A DNA stretch of 15,395 nucleotides from Gammaproteobacteria bacterium (GTDB taxonomy: Bacteria; Pseudomonadota; Gammaproteobacteria; HTCC5015). The stretch spans positions 1-15,395 of the forward strand of contig JAHDBX010000008.1 in the NCBI GenBank assembly GCA_020630145.1, in the 5' to 3' direction. Numbering within the stretch: the stretch's first letter is position 1; each line of letters begins with the position of its first letter. Below the pieces are notes generated by a model. It saw only the letters and a list, made by a program, of their open reading frames with translations, had not been told where the DNA came from and made no database searches. This document shows positions 13,885 through 15,395 of this stretch, piece after piece. The position numbers and the translations under genes were made by a program.

Positions 13885-14682
13885 TTAATTTAACAAAAGG
13901 TTGTCGTCGCTTAATGTTTCACCGTGCTGGCGTTCTTTAAAGAGATTTAGCAAGTCGTTAACAGTAAGTCCTTTACGCTCTTCTCCCGACACATCAAATA
14001 CCAAACGTCCTTCATGTAGCATGATCGTTCTTGTGCCAACATCTAAGGCCTGCTGCATGCTATGTGTAACCATGAGAGCAGTCAGACTATTCTCTTGAAT
14101 GATTTCACAGGTTAAGCGCAAAACATAAGCGGCTGTTTTGGGGTCTAATGCCGCGGTATGTTCATCTAGTAACAGGAGCTTGGCCGGTTGCAGCGCCGAC
14201 ATTAATAAACTTATGGCTTGGCGTTGGCCACCTGATAATAGACCCATCTTATCTCTCAGGCGTGTTTCCAAACCAAGACCCAGACGTGATAGTTGCTGCT
14301 TAAAAATAGCACGATTTTTATTGTTCAAGGCCATGCCTAAACCGGTTTTTTTGCCTCTATACCATGCCAAGGCCATGTTTTCTTCAATGCTCAGGTTTTC
14401 GCAGCTACTCGCTAAAGGGTCTTGAAATACACGTGCAATTAAACCCGCACGCTGTGCCACTGAGTGGTGAGTAAGGTTTTGCTCGTCAATGATAATTTCA
14501 CCCTGGGTAGGCTTAATATCGCCACTTAAGGTGTTTAAAAACGTTGACTTGCCTGAACCATTACTACCTATAACAGTGACAAATTCGCCTGCTTTTATGT
14601 CAAGGCTAATACCTTTTACAGCTTGTGTTTCTAAAGGGGTACCCTCGTTAAAAGTAATATGAATATCTTTAGCGCTAATCAT
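13885..14682 (-). CDS. ABC importer ATPase (COG1101, tryptophan-type family)
   Basis: Cytoplasmic ATPase subunit of 265 residues. Intact motifs: Walker A GSNGSGKS (39-46), Q-loop Gln87 in VFQDPL, signature LSGGQ (149-153, in GLLSGGQRQAISLLM), Walker B LLLLDE (169-174) followed by HTAALDPKTA, and switch His207 in MVTHSMQ. The LLLLDEHTAALDPKTA wording is typical of COG1101 ATPases, which pair with COG4120 permeases and COG2984 binding proteins. Streptococcal members (TrpXYZ) take up tryptophan; most others have no known substrate. The permease gene is directly upstream and overlaps it by 8 nt, so the two are translationally coupled. The binding-protein gene is expected further upstream, outside the window. 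No terminator hairpin is seen after the stop. Confidence 0.92.
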   Translation of the reverse strand: MISAKDIHITFNEGTPLETQAVKGISLDIKAGEFVTVIGSNGSGKSTFLNTLSGDIKPTQGEIIIDEQNLTHHSVAQRAGLIARVFQDPLASSCENLSIEENMALAWYRGKKTGLGMALNNKNRAIFKQQLSRLGLGLETRLRDKMGLLSGGQRQAISLLMSALQPAKLLLLDEHTAALDPKTAAYVLRLTCEIIQENSLTALMVTHSMQQALDVGTRTIMLHEGRLVFDVSGEERKGLTVNDLLNLFKERQHGETLSDDNLLLN

Positions 14683-15395
14683 GTTTTGTGCTCTTTAATT
14701 TTGCGCTTATTGAAGCTTTTATTTTAGGTGCCACAATGGCAAAAGCAACCAGTACAGCGGTAACAAGGTTTAAGTCTTGCGCTTTAAGGCCAATAAAATC
14801 AGTGTTGAGTGCAAGTGCAATAGCAAAGCGATAAAAAATAGCGCCAACTATACAGGCGATAAGCGCTCGAAGGAGGGTCTTAGGGGTAATGATAGCTTCA
14901 CCGCCAATGACAGAGGCAAGCCCAATAACAATGACACCCACTCCCATTGTAATATCGGCACTGCCCTGGCTTTGCGCAAATAGGCTGCCGGCTAAGCCAA
15001 CTAGGCCATTAGATATTGCCATACCAATAATGATCATAAAGTCTGTCTTAATACCTTGTGCACTTGCCATGCGAGCATTGGCGCCTGTTGCTCGCATAGC
15101 TAAGCCGGGTTGCGAATTAAGGAAAAACCATAAGACAATAAAGAAAAATAAAATAACAATGGCAAACACAAGTGGTGTTGATACGTAGTAGGGCATATCC
15201 CAATTTTCAGTTGGTGTTAAAATTGTCTGCTCACCTAGTAAAGCAATATTAGGTTTGCCCATAATGCGTATATTGATAGAGTACAGCGCAATCATAGTAA
15301 GGATAGAGGCAAGTAAATTTAAAATGCCAAGTTTTACATTCATAATGGCTGTAAGAATGCCAGCTAAACCACCGGCAAAAAAAGCCGCTAGTGTT
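14675..15395 (-). CDS. ABC importer permease (COG4120), 5' end outside window
   Basis: Inner-membrane permease, at least 239 residues in view, with the open frame continuing past the right edge. Upstream of the Met at 15343 the frame still reads family-like sequence (TLAAFFAGGLAGILTAI), so that Met is internal and not the start. Hydrophobic helices alternate with short loops. Diagnostic stretches are NLLASILTMIALYSINIRIM and the later FFLNSQPGLAMRATGANARM loop, which resembles the cytoplasmic coupling loop of branched-chain amino acid and sugar-type permeases (LivH/RbsC superfamily). GVGVIVIGLASVIGGEAI follows. It ends with a basic cytoplasmic tail. The stop overlaps the ATPase start. It forms the membrane channel for the ATPase at 13885-14682; the substrate is unknown. 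Confidence 0.92.
   Translation of the reverse strand, partial: TLAAFFAGGLAGILTAIMNVKLGILNLLASILTMIALYSINIRIMGKPNIALLGEQTILTPTENWDMPYYVSTPLVFAIVILFFFIVLWFFLNSQPGLAMRATGANARMASAQGIKTDFMIIIGMAISNGLVGLAGSLFAQSQGSADITMGVGVIVIGLASVIGGEAIITPKTLLRALIACIVGAIFYRFAIALALNTDFIGLKAQDLNLVTAVLVAFAIVAPKIKASISAKLKSTKHD

Noticed and set aside
1..15395. Mobile elements, CRISPR arrays, tRNA or rRNA genes
   Set aside because: I saw no transposase or integrase reading frame, no regularly spaced direct repeats and no tRNA- or rRNA-like sequence in the spacers.

Overview
This AT-rich window (I estimate about 40% GC) looks like chromosome of a gammaproteobacterium. Support comes from a Gram-negative PBP1A (MrcA), a Spy/CpxP-like periplasmic protein, an MsbA-type ABC exporter, an ohrR-ohr pair and an ECF sigma/anti-sigma pair. 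A marine Cellvibrionales-like lineage is plausible but is only an impression. I see no phage, transposon, tRNA, rRNA or CRISPR signal, and no gene-free stretch exceeds about 200 bases.

Layout, left to right. (1) 1-2400, + strand: the C-terminal half of mrcA (PBP1A), cut by the left edge, then a PepSY-associated membrane protein 8 nt downstream. (2) 2593-4937, + strand: a SulP anion transporter whose stop overlaps the start of a tandem universal stress protein, closed by a strong terminator. (3) 5003-6013, - strand: a DUF2306-like membrane protein and a VOC/glyoxalase-fold gene broken by one in-frame TAG. (4) 6154-6540, + strand: a Spy/CpxP-like protein, separated by a bidirectional terminator from a convergent ABC exporter half-transporter (6591-8360, -). 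(5) 8522-10391: a secreted DUF4399 protein (-) and, divergently, an ECF sigma factor overlapping its membrane anti-sigma factor (+). A small membrane-anchored coiled-coil protein (10400-10597, -) converges on them. (6) 10748-11797, +: a lipoprotein alpha/beta hydrolase. (7) 11854-13264, +: an OhrR-type MarR regulator broken by an in-frame TAA, then intact ohr and a YciI-like protein. (8) 13346-15395, - strand: a cupin protein, then the ATPase and truncated permease of an ABC importer of the tryptophan-type (COG1101/COG4120) family.

The most informative unlabelled signal is between the DUF4399 gene and the sigma factor gene. Two back-to-back copies of GGAATAAA-N11-GGTGTT(T/A)TATATAG point outward, one toward each gene, with identical spacing. 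They read as divergent ECF promoters, so the sigma factor probably controls itself and the secreted DUF4399 protein. The copy facing the sigma gene ends 2 nt before its ATG, implying a leaderless or nearly leaderless mRNA.

The second theme is decay by single substitutions. Two otherwise well-preserved genes (VOC and ohrR) each carry one in-frame stop at a conserved position. In the ohrR case the target gene ohr and an 18-bp perfect palindrome at its promoter remain intact, which predicts derepressed peroxide defence if the stop is real.
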